Below, piece by piece: positions 1 through 7,888 of a stretch of 64,000 nt of DNA. How positions within the stretch are numbered: the first letter of the stretch is position 1; every line of letters starts with the position of its first letter. This DNA comes from Sphingopyxis macrogoltabida (GTDB lineage: Bacteria > Pseudomonadota > Alphaproteobacteria > Sphingomonadales > Sphingomonadaceae), in assembly GCF_001307295.1 (NCBI RefSeq), contig NZ_CP012700.1, positions 809,001 through 873,000 on the forward strand. The letters run 5' to 3'. Below the pieces are notes generated by a model that was not told the origin of the DNA, ran no database searches, and saw nothing but the letters and a program-made list of their open reading frames with translations. The translations under genes were made by a program, and so were the position numbers.

Positions 1-1
1 C

Positions 2-442
2 TTCTTTCGCGCCGCTGCCAATCTGATGACCGCCGACGGGGTAATGTTGCTCCACACCATCGGCCGTTTCGGCAAGCCAGGCGCGACGGACGCCTTCACG
101 CGCAAATATATTTTCCCCGGCGGCTATATTCCGGCGCTCAGCGAGACGCTGGCGGCGAGCGAGAAGAGCCGGCTGATCGTCACCGATGTCGAGACGCTGC
201 GGCTGCATTATGCGCTGACCCTGCGCCAATGGTACGCGCGGACGCTGGCGCACGAGGCCGAGATCGTCCAAATGATGGGCGAGCGCTTTTTCCGGATGTG
301 GACCTTCTATCTCGCCGGCGCGACCGCGGCGTTCGAGAGCGGCGGGATGGGTAATTACCAGATCCAGTTCGCGCGCAGCCGTCATGCCTTGCCGCTGACG
401 CGCGATTATATCGGCGAGGCGGAAGCGCGCTACGCCGGGTAG
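2..442 (+). CDS. Cyclopropane-fatty-acyl-phospholipid synthase, C-terminal part (5' end outside window)
   Basis: The reading frame is open from the window edge, so only the last ~146 residues are seen. The CFA synthase signature is clear: a His-Thr-Ile-Gly-Arg turn, then a conserved KYIFPGG-type segment followed by a Leu-Ser-Glu helix, and a C-terminal FxRMWxFYLAG-like helix. The family transfers a methylene group from S-adenosylmethionine to unsaturated acyl chains of membrane phospholipids. The C-terminus looks complete for the family. It is convergent with the next gene, their ends overlapping by 13 bp, so no terminator fits between them. Nothing can be said about its promoter. Confidence 0.85.
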   Translation, partial: FFRAAANLMTADGVMLLHTIGRFGKPGATDAFTRKYIFPGGYIPALSETLAASEKSRLIVTDVETLRLHYALTLRQWYARTLAHEAEIVQMMGERFFRMWTFYLAGATAAFESGGMGNYQIQFARSRHALPLTRDYIGEAEARYAG

Positions 443-867
443 CGCTCGTTCATCACGTCCCAGCTCAGCACGACGAGCTTTTCGAGCACGTCCAGATCGA
501 CGTCGGCAAGCTTGTTCACATAGAGGCACGACTTGCCGTTTTTATATTTGCCGAGCTCTGCCAGCAGCGCGTCGGCCTCGGGCTGACGGTCGCAATAGTG
601 CCCCATCAGATAGAGCGTCATCGCCGCCTTGCGCGGGCTGAATCCGGCGCGGCACATCTTGCCCGAATGGCCGCTGTCATAGACATAGTCATAGCTGCCA
701 TAGCCGATGATCGACGGCCCCCACATCTTGGGCGCGAGGCCGGTGACGCGGCGGTGCATCGCGTCGATCACTGCCGCTTCCTCGCGCCGCCGCGCGTCGG
801 GAACGGCGGAGATGAAGTCGGCGACGCTGATTTCGGTGGCCTTGGTCTTTATCTCGGTCTTGCCCAT
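430..867 (-). CDS. DUF1801 family protein
   Basis: 145 residues. The start ATG at 865-867 is chosen because the family begins close to this point (MGKTEIKTK...), while the frame upstream reads as low-complexity Arg/Ser/Pro antisense to purU. Family features are the N-terminal VADFISAVPDxRRREEA helix, the central KMWGPSIIGYGSY segment and the C-terminal CLYVNKLxDVDLDVLxKL segment. DUF1801 proteins are small YdhG-like alpha/beta proteins with no firmly established activity, often linked to stress responses. It overlaps the end of the CFA synthase gene and is followed by a short gap to purU, which runs in the same direction. No function is assigned here. Confidence 0.85.
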   Translation of the reverse strand: MGKTEIKTKATEISVADFISAVPDARRREEAAVIDAMHRRVTGLAPKMWGPSIIGYGSYDYVYDSGHSGKMCRAGFSPRKAAMTLYLMGHYCDRQPEADALLAELGKYKNGKSCLYVNKLADVDLDVLEKLVVLSWDVMNERYPA

Positions 868-904
868 CGGCGGTCTCCCTGCCGGCAGAGTAGCCGAAAG
901 GCGG

Positions 905-1741
905 TCAGAGCACGACCGTCTTGTTGCCGTTCTGGAAGATGCGGTGCTCGGCGTGCCAACGGACGGCGCGGCTGAGCACCGAGGCTTCGATCTCGCGCCC
1001 GATCGCGACCATCTCGTCGGCGACGACGGCGTGGCTGACGCGGCGGACATCCTGTTCGATGATTGGGCCTTCGTCGAGGTCGGCGGTCACGAAATGCGCC
1101 GTTGCGCCGATGATCTTCACCCCGCGGGTGTGCGCCTGATGATAGGGCTTGGCGCCCTTGAAGCTCGGCAGGAAGCTGTGATGGATGTTGATGCAGCGGC
1201 CGTCGAGCCGCGCCGAAAATTCGTCCGACAGTATCTGCATATAACGTGCGAGCACGGTCAGCTCGGCGCCGCTTTCCTCGATGATCGACAGGAAGCGCGC
1301 CTCCTGCGCGTCCTTGCCGTCGCTCATCGGCAGGTGATGATAGGGCAGGCCATGCCACTCGACTGTCTTGCGCATCGCATCGTGGTTGGAGACGACGCCG
1401 ACGATCTCGATCGGAAGCTGGCCGATTTCCTGTTTGTGGATCAGGTCGACGAGGCAGTGGCCGAATTTGGAGACCGCGATCAGCACGCGCTGCTTGTGGG
1501 CGAGGTCCTTGAGATCCCAATCGAGCATATAGTCTTTCGCGCCCGCGATCTTGGCGGATAGCGTTGCGTGATCGACCGGGCTGGTCAGTTCCATCCGGCA
1601 GAAGAAATGGCCGGTTTCGGGATCGCCATAGACTTCGGCGGCACGAATATCGCAGCCTTGCGCGGCGACGAGCGGGGTCACCGCCGCCATGATTCCCGGA
1701 CGATCGGGCGAGCGGAAGCGCAGGACGAAATTATGGGTCAC
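905..1741 (-). CDS. purU: Formyltetrahydrofolate deformylase
   Basis: 278 residues starting at a GTG (1739-1741), which gives the normal family length. An N-terminal ACT domain (about residues 1-85, opening with FVLRFRSPDRPGIMAAV) precedes a formyltransferase-type catalytic domain with the INIHHSFLPSFKGAKPYHQA motif (catalytic Asn and His) and the later ATAHFVTADLDEGPII segment (catalytic Asp). The enzyme hydrolyses 10-formyl-H4folate to formate and H4folate. It is the last gene of the sarcosine oxidase operon. Sarcosine oxidase loads one-carbon units onto folate, FolD oxidises them to 10-formyl-H4F, and PurU would regenerate free H4F, so the placement is functionally coherent. Confidence 0.95.
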   Translation of the reverse strand: MTHNFVLRFRSPDRPGIMAAVTPLVAAQGCDIRAAEVYGDPETGHFFCRMELTSPVDHATLSAKIAGAKDYMLDWDLKDLAHKQRVLIAVSKFGHCLVDLIHKQEIGQLPIEIVGVVSNHDAMRKTVEWHGLPYHHLPMSDGKDAQEARFLSIIEESGAELTVLARYMQILSDEFSARLDGRCINIHHSFLPSFKGAKPYHQAHTRGVKIIGATAHFVTADLDEGPIIEQDVRRVSHAVVADEMVAIGREIEASVLSRAVRWHAEHRIFQNGNKTVVL

Positions 1742-1763
1742 GGGGTCAGGCTCCTGATCGGGA

Positions 1764-2327
1764 TTAGGCGCGCGCGAAGAGGCGCGCGGCATAGGCGGCC
1801 ATCGTCTGATCGACGATGATCCGGAAACGGGGGGCGCCCTCCGCATCGGCGAGGCGGGCGATGAACAGCCCGGTGTCGCCAAACAGCGACCGCGCGACCG
1901 CGCCGACCGGAAAGGCGTCGGGCCACAGGTCGAGCGGGCAATGCGCCGCGAGCGCCGCGCGGACGTTGGTACCCGCGACGGTGAAGGCGGCGCGGGCGTG
2001 GCTGTAATCGATCGCCAGCAGGTCGTCGGCGCCAGCCGCCATGGTGCCCGCAACCCATGCCGCGACCGCGGCCTCGGGGCCGGTGACCAGCCATTCGGCG
2101 GGCGCCAGCCAGGCGAAGCTCAGCCCCTGATGTTCAATAGCCGTGCCGACGCGCGGCGCCGCGATGCCAACGAACTCGCGAAAGCGGGCATCGGCCTTGC
2201 TGCCCCACAGGTGGAGCTTGGCGATGCCGAGTTCCGGTTCGCGGCGGAAAGACAGGCCGGGCCGGTCGATGTCGGCCGTATCGGGTGCCGCGCGGCGCAG
2301 CATGACGATGGTATCGGGCTCAGCCAT
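1764..2327 (-). CDS. soxG: Sarcosine oxidase gamma subunit
   Basis: 187 residues. The ATG at 2325-2327 overlaps the soxA stop by 8 bp, indicating translational coupling. The protein resembles the gamma subunit of heterotetrameric sarcosine oxidase, with GcvT-like segments such as WLAPAEWLVTG, a DYSHARAAFTVAGTNVRAAL core, and LARLF near the end. The gamma subunit is structural and sits beside the folate-binding half of the alpha subunit. The assignment rests equally on sequence and on its place after soxB-soxD-soxA. Sequence conservation of gamma subunits is generally weak, so position carries much of the weight. Confidence 0.9.
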   Translation of the reverse strand: MAEPDTIVMLRRAAPDTADIDRPGLSFRREPELGIAKLHLWGSKADARFREFVGIAAPRVGTAIEHQGLSFAWLAPAEWLVTGPEAAVAAWVAGTMAAGADDLLAIDYSHARAAFTVAGTNVRAALAAHCPLDLWPDAFPVGAVARSLFGDTGLFIARLADAEGAPRFRIIVDQTMAAYAARLFARA

Positions 2328-5250
2328 GGGTGCGCTCTCCTGCGGGGTCGTAAAAGCGCGGGTCGGCGATCCGCGCCGCACGCCATTGGCCAAGGTCCCA
2401 GACGCGCACCGCTTCGCCCATCCGGTCGCGGCCGCGCTCGACCAGCGCCATCGCGATGGGGCGTTCGAGGGTGGGCGAGTGGATGCTCGACGTCACCCAA
2501 CCCTGGGTTCCGCGCGCTTCGGTCGCATCGGCGGGCAGGACGTGCGCGCCGGTCTCCAGCGCGCCGCCGCCGTCGGTCACTTCCAGCCCGACGAGCTGGC
2601 GGCGGTCGTCGCGCAGGCCATCGGGACGCATCGTCGAACGGCGGCCGACGAAATCATCCTTCTTCTTCGCGATCGCCGGCCCGAAGCCGAGGTCCTGCGG
2701 ATAGGTCGTGCCGTCGGTATCCGACCCGACGTGCAGGAAGCCTTTTTCGATCCGCATCGCCATCAGCGATTCGACGCCGAAGGGCGTGATGCGATGCGGG
2801 CGTCCGGCGCGCATCAAAGCGTCCCACAGCGCGGCGCCATAGCCCCACGGCACCGCGATCTCATAGGACAGCTCGCCGCTGAAACTCACGCGCTGGACGC
2901 GGGCGGGGACGCCGCCGACGCTACCGGCGCGATATTGCATATGCGCGAAGGCTTCGGGCGACAGGTCGATGTCGGTGCCGACGGCGGCAAAGATCGCTCG
3001 CGCCCGCGGCCCCGCAACATTCATCACCGCCCAGGCTGTCGTCACATTCTCGACGAGGACGCGGAGATCAGGCCATTCGCATTGCAACCATTCGTTCAGC
3101 GTTTCGGTGATCGCGGCGGCGTGGCCGCTGGTCGTGCCGACCAGATAATGATCCTCGCCGATTCGCGCGAACACCCCGTCGTCATAGACGATGCCATGTT
3201 CGCTCAGCATCAGGCCATAGCGGCACTGCCCGACCTTGAGCGTACGGACGCCGCCGACATAGATGCGCTGCAGGAATTCGGCGGCGTCGGGACCCTTCAC
3301 CTCGATCTTGCCGAGCGTCGATGCATCGAACAGCCCCGCCGACTGGCGCACCGCCTTCACTTCACGCGCGATCGTCTGATGCTCGCTTTCGCCGGCCTGC
3401 GGGAAACAGGCGGGACGCAGCCAGGAACCGTAATTTTCCATCTTCGCGCCTAGGGCGAGTTGCGCCGTGTGCGACGGGGTGTGCGTGGCCGGCGCGAGAT
3501 TTTCGCGGGTTGCGCGGCCTGCGAAAGCGCCGATCGTTACCGGGTCGAACGGGGGGCGGAATTTGGTCGTACCGATAGCCGGCGCGGGCTTGTCGAGCAG
3601 GCTCGACAGGACATGGATGCCCGCGACATTCGACGTCTTGCCCTGATCCGACGCCATGCCGAGCGTCGTGTAGCGCTTCAGATGCTCGACCGAGCGGAAA
3701 TTCTCACGGCTCGCGAGCTGGACGTCGGCCACCGTCACGTCGTTCTGGAAATCGAGCCACGCCGTCTGCGCCTTGATGTCGCCATCGGCGAAGCGGCGGG
3801 TCGGGCCGACCGCCGCCTGCACCGGTGCCTCGACCGTCTCGCCGCGAACCGCGGCGCGCGCTGCGGCGACGGCGGTGTCGGTGTCGATTATGCCGACGGC
3901 GGCGCCGACGCTGATTGAATCCTGCGCGCTGCCTTTCGGAAGAAAGGCTTGCAGTCCTTCGTTATAGGCGAGCGATCCGCCGGCCTGCGAATGGAGATGC
4001 ACGGCAGGATTCCAGCCGTCGGAGGTCAGGATCGTGTCGCAGGCGATGCGGCGGCGCGCGCCGCCGTCCAGCGCCGCGACCTCGATACCCCGCACCGCGC
4101 GGCGGCCCTTGGCGGCGACGGGAGCCCAGCCCGGCACGATCTCGATCCCGCGGCGGCGCGCCTCGTCGGCGGCGGTGCCGGGCGCGGTGCGCGAGTCGAC
4201 GATTGCTGCGATTGTGCAGCCCATGTCGTGAAGCGCGAAGGCTGCATCGTAAGCGCCGTCATTGTTCGTGCAGAGCACCGCGCGATGCCCGACCAGCGCG
4301 CCGTAACGCCGGGCATAGGTCTGCGCCGCCGAAGCGAGCATCACCCCGGGAAGATCGTTGCCCGAAAAGGCGATCGGCCGCTCGAACGCGCCGGTGGCGA
4401 GGATGACCCTCTTGCACCGCACCTTCCACAGCCGCTGGCGCGGGCCCGAGCGCTGCGCGGGGGGCAGATGATCGCTTATCCGCTCGTAGAGCGCGACCAG
4501 GCCATGGTCGTAATAGCCGAACGCCATCGTGCGATCGAGCATCAGCATGTTCGGGGCCGCGCGCAGGCGGGCGAGGGCAGCGTCGCGCCACGCCAGCGGG
4601 GCGAGGCCGTCGATCGTTTCGGTCGAGGACAAGAGCCCGCCGCCGAATTCGAAATCGGCCTCGACGAGCATGACGCGCTCGTTGCCGGGCAGGGCTGCCG
4701 CGGCTTCGGCCGCCGCCAGCCCTGCTGCGCCCGAGCCGACGATCAGCGTGTCGACATGCGCGAAGCGATGCTCATAAGTGTCGGGGTCGCGCTCGGTGGG
4801 GGCGACGCCGAGCCCGGCCGCCTTGCGGATCGATGGCTCGAACAGATGCCAGCCCGGCCAGAAGAAGGTCTTGTAATAGAAGGCGGCCGGGATGAAGCGC
4901 TTGAACAGCGAATTGACCGCCATCAGGTCGAACTCGACGCTGGGCTTCGCGTTGACCGGCGCAGCCGACAGGCCCTCGTAAAGCTCGATCTGCGTCGCCT
5001 TGACGTTGGGCACGGTGACCGCGCCTTCTTCGAGCTGAACGATGCCGTTCGGTTCCTCGAGCCCCGCCGCGATCAGCCCGCGCGGGCGGTGGTATTTGAA
5101 GCTGCGGCCGATGATCGAGACGCCGTTGGCGATGAGCGCCGACGCCAGCGTATCGCCGGCATAGCCCTGATAGGATTTGCCCGCCCAGCGGAAGGAAACC
5201 GGCTGGCCGCGATCGACCGCGCCGCCGCCTTGGGAGCGCCAGCCGCTCAT
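2320..5250 (-). CDS. soxA: Sarcosine oxidase alpha subunit
   Basis: 976 residues, normal for the family. In order: an N-terminal ferredoxin-like Fer2_4 fold (residues ~15-100, without Fe-S cysteines, as usual here), a dinucleotide-binding domain (LIVGSGAAGLAAAEAAA, ~170-185), a second nucleotide-binding region (~300-400), and a GcvT-like aminomethyltransferase domain from about residue 600 to the end that binds tetrahydrofolate. With SoxB, SoxD and SoxG it converts sarcosine, O2 and H4F to glycine, 5,10-methylene-H4F and H2O2. The start overlaps the soxD stop by 4 bp (ATGA). This domain architecture separates it from single-subunit sarcosine oxidases. Confidence 0.97.
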   Translation of the reverse strand: MSGWRSQGGGAVDRGQPVSFRWAGKSYQGYAGDTLASALIANGVSIIGRSFKYHRPRGLIAAGLEEPNGIVQLEEGAVTVPNVKATQIELYEGLSAAPVNAKPSVEFDLMAVNSLFKRFIPAAFYYKTFFWPGWHLFEPSIRKAAGLGVAPTERDPDTYEHRFAHVDTLIVGSGAAGLAAAEAAAALPGNERVMLVEADFEFGGGLLSSTETIDGLAPLAWRDAALARLRAAPNMLMLDRTMAFGYYDHGLVALYERISDHLPPAQRSGPRQRLWKVRCKRVILATGAFERPIAFSGNDLPGVMLASAAQTYARRYGALVGHRAVLCTNNDGAYDAAFALHDMGCTIAAIVDSRTAPGTAADEARRRGIEIVPGWAPVAAKGRRAVRGIEVAALDGGARRRIACDTILTSDGWNPAVHLHSQAGGSLAYNEGLQAFLPKGSAQDSISVGAAVGIIDTDTAVAAARAAVRGETVEAPVQAAVGPTRRFADGDIKAQTAWLDFQNDVTVADVQLASRENFRSVEHLKRYTTLGMASDQGKTSNVAGIHVLSSLLDKPAPAIGTTKFRPPFDPVTIGAFAGRATRENLAPATHTPSHTAQLALGAKMENYGSWLRPACFPQAGESEHQTIAREVKAVRQSAGLFDASTLGKIEVKGPDAAEFLQRIYVGGVRTLKVGQCRYGLMLSEHGIVYDDGVFARIGEDHYLVGTTSGHAAAITETLNEWLQCEWPDLRVLVENVTTAWAVMNVAGPRARAIFAAVGTDIDLSPEAFAHMQYRAGSVGGVPARVQRVSFSGELSYEIAVPWGYGAALWDALMRAGRPHRITPFGVESLMAMRIEKGFLHVGSDTDGTTYPQDLGFGPAIAKKKDDFVGRRSTMRPDGLRDDRRQLVGLEVTDGGGALETGAHVLPADATEARGTQGWVTSSIHSPTLERPIAMALVERGRDRMGEAVRVWDLGQWRAARIADPRFYDPAGERTHG

Positions 5251-5546
5251 GCCACCGCCTCCTTCGCAGGCGACGCCTCGGGCAAGGTCTCACCCATCGG
5301 ATAGACCGCCGAAATCTGGTGCGTCATCGTGTCGCGCGCCACATTGAACCACTGGCCGCAGCCGGCCGAATGCAGCCAGCGCTCGCGATGTTCGCCCTTC
5401 GGATTGGTGCGATAGAAAAGATAGTCGGCCCATTCGGCGTCGCTGACCGCGTCGTGCGGCCCCGGGCGCGTGATATGCCCTTCGCCGCCGCAGCGAAATT
5501 CGATCTCGGCGCGCGGGCCGCAATGGGGGCAGGTGATGAGAAGCAT
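5247..5546 (-). CDS. soxD: Sarcosine oxidase delta subunit
   Basis: 99 residues. A CPHCGPR motif begins at residue 6 and a further Cys lies in the AGCGQWFNVARDT segment; together with a His these form the zinc site typical of the delta subunit. The WADYLFYRxNPKGxHRERWxHxxGCxQWFNxxRDT segment is diagnostic. It lies 12 bp after soxB and overlaps soxA by 4 bp. The subunit is structural and zinc-binding. Confidence is high from both sequence and position. Confidence 0.97.
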   Translation of the reverse strand: MLLITCPHCGPRAEIEFRCGGEGHITRPGPHDAVSDAEWADYLFYRTNPKGEHRERWLHSAGCGQWFNVARDTMTHQISAVYPMGETLPEASPAKEAVA

Positions 5547-5558
5547 GGTCGATCCCCC

Positions 5559-6806
5559 TTAGTGCGCGATGCCCGAGGCCGAGGCCTCGTCGATGAGTGC
5601 GCCGGTCCTGAAACGGTCGAGGCTGAACGCGCTCGCGAGCGGGTGCGAGGTGCCGGTCGCCATGACGTGTGCGAGACACCAGCCGCCCGCCGGGATCGCC
5701 TTGAAACCGCCCGTTCCCCAGCCGCAATTGACATAGAAGCCGCCGAGATCGGTGGCGCCGATGATCGGTGTCGAATCATGGACGACGTCGCAGATGCCGG
5801 CCCACTGGCGCAGGAAACGCATTCGCGAGAAAGCGGGAAACAGTTCGATCACGCCCGCTGCGGCGCGCTCCATCCACGGCAGATTGCCACGCTGGGCATA
5901 GGACAGATAAAGGTCGAGGCCCGCGCCAAGGACCAGTTCGCCCTTGTCCGACTGGCTGAGATAGGTGCCGGTCGCCGGCGACAGCAGCACCGTGTCGAGG
6001 CACGGCTTGACCGGTTCGGAAACGAACGCCTGGAGGGCATAGGAACTGATCGGCAGGCGGACGCCGGCCTTTTCGGCGACCACCGTCGAATGGCCCGCAA
6101 CCGCCATGCCGACGCATTCGCTGCGGATCGTTCCGCGGCTGGTTTCGACCCCGCGGACGTGGCCGTCCTCGATCAGGAAGCCCTGCACTTCGCAATTCTG
6201 GATGATGTCGACGCCGAGCGCCGATGCGGCGCGCGCATAGCCCCAGGCAACGGCATCGTGGCGCGCCGAACCACCGCGCGGCTGGTTGAGGCCGCCCAGG
6301 ATCGGGAAACGCGGGGAGTCGTTGAGCCCCGGAATCTCCGCGCGCACGCCCGCTTCGTCGTGAAGCTCGGCGTCGATGCCATTGAGCCGCATCGCATTCG
6401 CCGAGCGCCGCAGCATTTCCATGCCGTGGCGATCGTGACCGAGCATCCACATGCCGCGCTGCGAGAACATGATGTTGTAATTGAGCTCGCGCGACAGGTC
6501 TTCGTAGAGCTTCAGCGCGAATTCGAAGAAGGCCGCGGTCTCCGGGAAGAAATAATTCGAGCGGATGATCGTCGTGTTGCGGCCGGTGTTGCCGCCGCCG
6601 ATCCAGCCGCGCTCGATCAGCGCAACATTGGTTATGCCGTGATTCTTCGCGAGATAATAGGCGGTCGCCAGGCCGTGCCCGCCGCCGCCGATGACGATGG
6701 CGTCATAGCGCGGCTTCGGATCGGCGTCTTGCCAGGCAGGCTGCCAGCCGCGCTGGCCGTTCAGGCCTTCGCGGAGCAAGGACAGGGCGGAATAATGTCT
6801 GGTCAA
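5559..6806 (-). CDS. soxB: Sarcosine oxidase beta subunit (TTG start)
   Basis: 415 residues, DAO-fold flavoprotein. The FAD-binding Rossmann motif is IVIGGGGHGLATAYYL (~residues 37-52). His183 in the SARHDAVAW motif corresponds to the residue that carries covalent FMN in characterised heterotetrameric enzymes. The start is TTG at 6804-6806, supported by a strong GGAGGAA ribosome-binding site six bases upstream and by the family N-terminus. The beta subunit binds sarcosine and passes electrons to O2. It is the first gene of the operon and lies directly downstream of a well-formed promoter overlapped by a TACA-N4-TGTA palindrome. Confidence 0.97.
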   Translation of the reverse strand: MTRHYSALSLLREGLNGQRGWQPAWQDADPKPRYDAIVIGGGGHGLATAYYLAKNHGITNVALIERGWIGGGNTGRNTTIIRSNYFFPETAAFFEFALKLYEDLSRELNYNIMFSQRGMWMLGHDRHGMEMLRRSANAMRLNGIDAELHDEAGVRAEIPGLNDSPRFPILGGLNQPRGGSARHDAVAWGYARAASALGVDIIQNCEVQGFLIEDGHVRGVETSRGTIRSECVGMAVAGHSTVVAEKAGVRLPISSYALQAFVSEPVKPCLDTVLLSPATGTYLSQSDKGELVLGAGLDLYLSYAQRGNLPWMERAAAGVIELFPAFSRMRFLRQWAGICDVVHDSTPIIGATDLGGFYVNCGWGTGGFKAIPAGGWCLAHVMATGTSHPLASAFSLDRFRTGALIDEASASGIAH

Positions 6807-6826
6807 TCTCGGTTCCTCCGACTGTT

Positions 6827-6855
6827 TTTATACAGAGGTGTATTTTACTTTTCAA
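6827..6855 (-). promoter_or_regulatory. Sigma-70-type promoter of the soxBDAG-purU operon
   Basis: On the minus strand TTGAAA (6850-6855) and TATAAA (6827-6832) are separated by exactly 17 bp, near the sigma-70 consensus. The expected transcript start leaves a leader of roughly 15 bases before the TTG start codon of soxB. The palindrome at 6830-6843 covers part of the -10 element and the spacer. Confidence 0.6.
6830..6843. promoter_or_regulatory. Palindromic operator-like site A (ATACA-N4-TGTAT)
   Basis: The sequence ATACA-GAGG-TGTAT overlaps the soxB -10 element. The same TACA-N4-TGTA core occurs upstream of the TonB receptor (10092), the S9 peptidase (12259) and, with one mismatch, the split prolyl oligopeptidase (14418). 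A more degenerate copy precedes the second GGT-like gene (23328). Position over the -10 fits a repressor, but the regulator is not identified. Confidence 0.5.
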
Positions 6856-6879
6856 CTGCAATCGCGAGGAAAATCGCAC

Positions 6880-7764
6880 TTATGAATCCATATTTTCCAA
6901 AGGTCTCGCACTGCGAGCCAACGCACGCTCCGCCGATGCAATCGTGTTTTCCAGCAGCATGGTCACGGTCATCGGTCCGACGCCGCCGGGAACGGGGGTG
7001 ATGCACGACGCCTTGGCCGAAACCCCCTCGAAATCGACGTCGCCGGTGATGCGCCCGTCGGGCAGCCGGTTGATCCCGACGTCGATGACGACGGCGCCGG
7101 TCTTGACCATCTGCGGGATGATCAGCCCGGGCACGCCGGCCGCGACGACGAGGATGTCGGCAAGGATCGTGAACTGCGCAAGGTCGCGCGTCTTGGCGTG
7201 ACAGATGGCGACGGTCGCATCGCGCGCCATCAGCATCAGCGCCATCGGCTTGCCGACGATGTTGCTCGCGCCGACGACGACGACATTCTGCCCTTCGATC
7301 GCGATATTCTCGCTCTCGAGCAGCTTGACGACCCCATAGGGGGTGCAGGGCGAAAAGATGGTGTTGCCCGTCACCAGCCCGCCGACGTTGTAGAGATGGA
7401 AACCGTCGACGTCCTTTTCGACTGAAATCGCTTCCAGCACCTGGTCGAGCCGGATGTGCGGCGGTAGCGGCAACTGGACGAGGATGCCGTCGATCGCGGC
7501 GTCTTCATTGAGTTCGGTGATTGTCGCGAGCAATTCGTCGTTGCTGACGGTGGCTGGGAAGCGGAGGCATGTCGAGTGGATGCCTGCGGTTTCGCAGGCG
7601 CGGATCTTGTTGCGCACATAGACTGCCGACGCGGCGTCGTCGCCGACGAGGATGACCGCGAGCCCCGGCGGCGTGCCGCGCCGCGCGGCGATCGCGTCTG
7701 CCCGCTCCAGCAGGTCGACGCGCAAGGCCCGCGCCAGCTTTTGTCCGTCGATTATTTTTGCCAA
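6880..7764 (-). CDS. folD: Methylenetetrahydrofolate dehydrogenase / methenyltetrahydrofolate cyclohydrolase (TTG start)
   Basis: 294 residues from a TTG at 7762-7764 with an AAGGA ribosome-binding site eight bases upstream; an ATG at 7822-7824 would add 20 non-family residues and has no ribosome-binding site. Family motifs are YVRNKIRACE (catalytic Lys), DGILVQLPLP, FSPCTPYGVV and the NADP loop VVVGASNIVGKPMA, ending with CITPVPGGVGPMT. FolD interconverts 5,10-methylene-H4F and 10-formyl-H4F. It lies just upstream of soxB and supplies the step between sarcosine oxidase and PurU. FolD is also a housekeeping enzyme; whether this is the only copy cannot be seen. Confidence 0.96.
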   Translation of the reverse strand: MAKIIDGQKLARALRVDLLERADAIAARRGTPPGLAVILVGDDAASAVYVRNKIRACETAGIHSTCLRFPATVSNDELLATITELNEDAAIDGILVQLPLPPHIRLDQVLEAISVEKDVDGFHLYNVGGLVTGNTIFSPCTPYGVVKLLESENIAIEGQNVVVVGASNIVGKPMALMLMARDATVAICHAKTRDLAQFTILADILVVAAGVPGLIIPQMVKTGAVVIDVGINRLPDGRITGDVDFEGVSAKASCITPVPGGVGPMTVTMLLENTIASAERALARSARPLENMDS

Positions 7765-7888
7765 TGTTCCGGTCCTTGGATGGAGAGAGGAGCTTGCCCG
7801 CCGCGCGATCTTGCCGGACGGCATTGCAGCGGCCCCGCCCGATGGTGGAACCGCTGCATCCCCCGCGACAAGGCCGCCGGATGGTGCG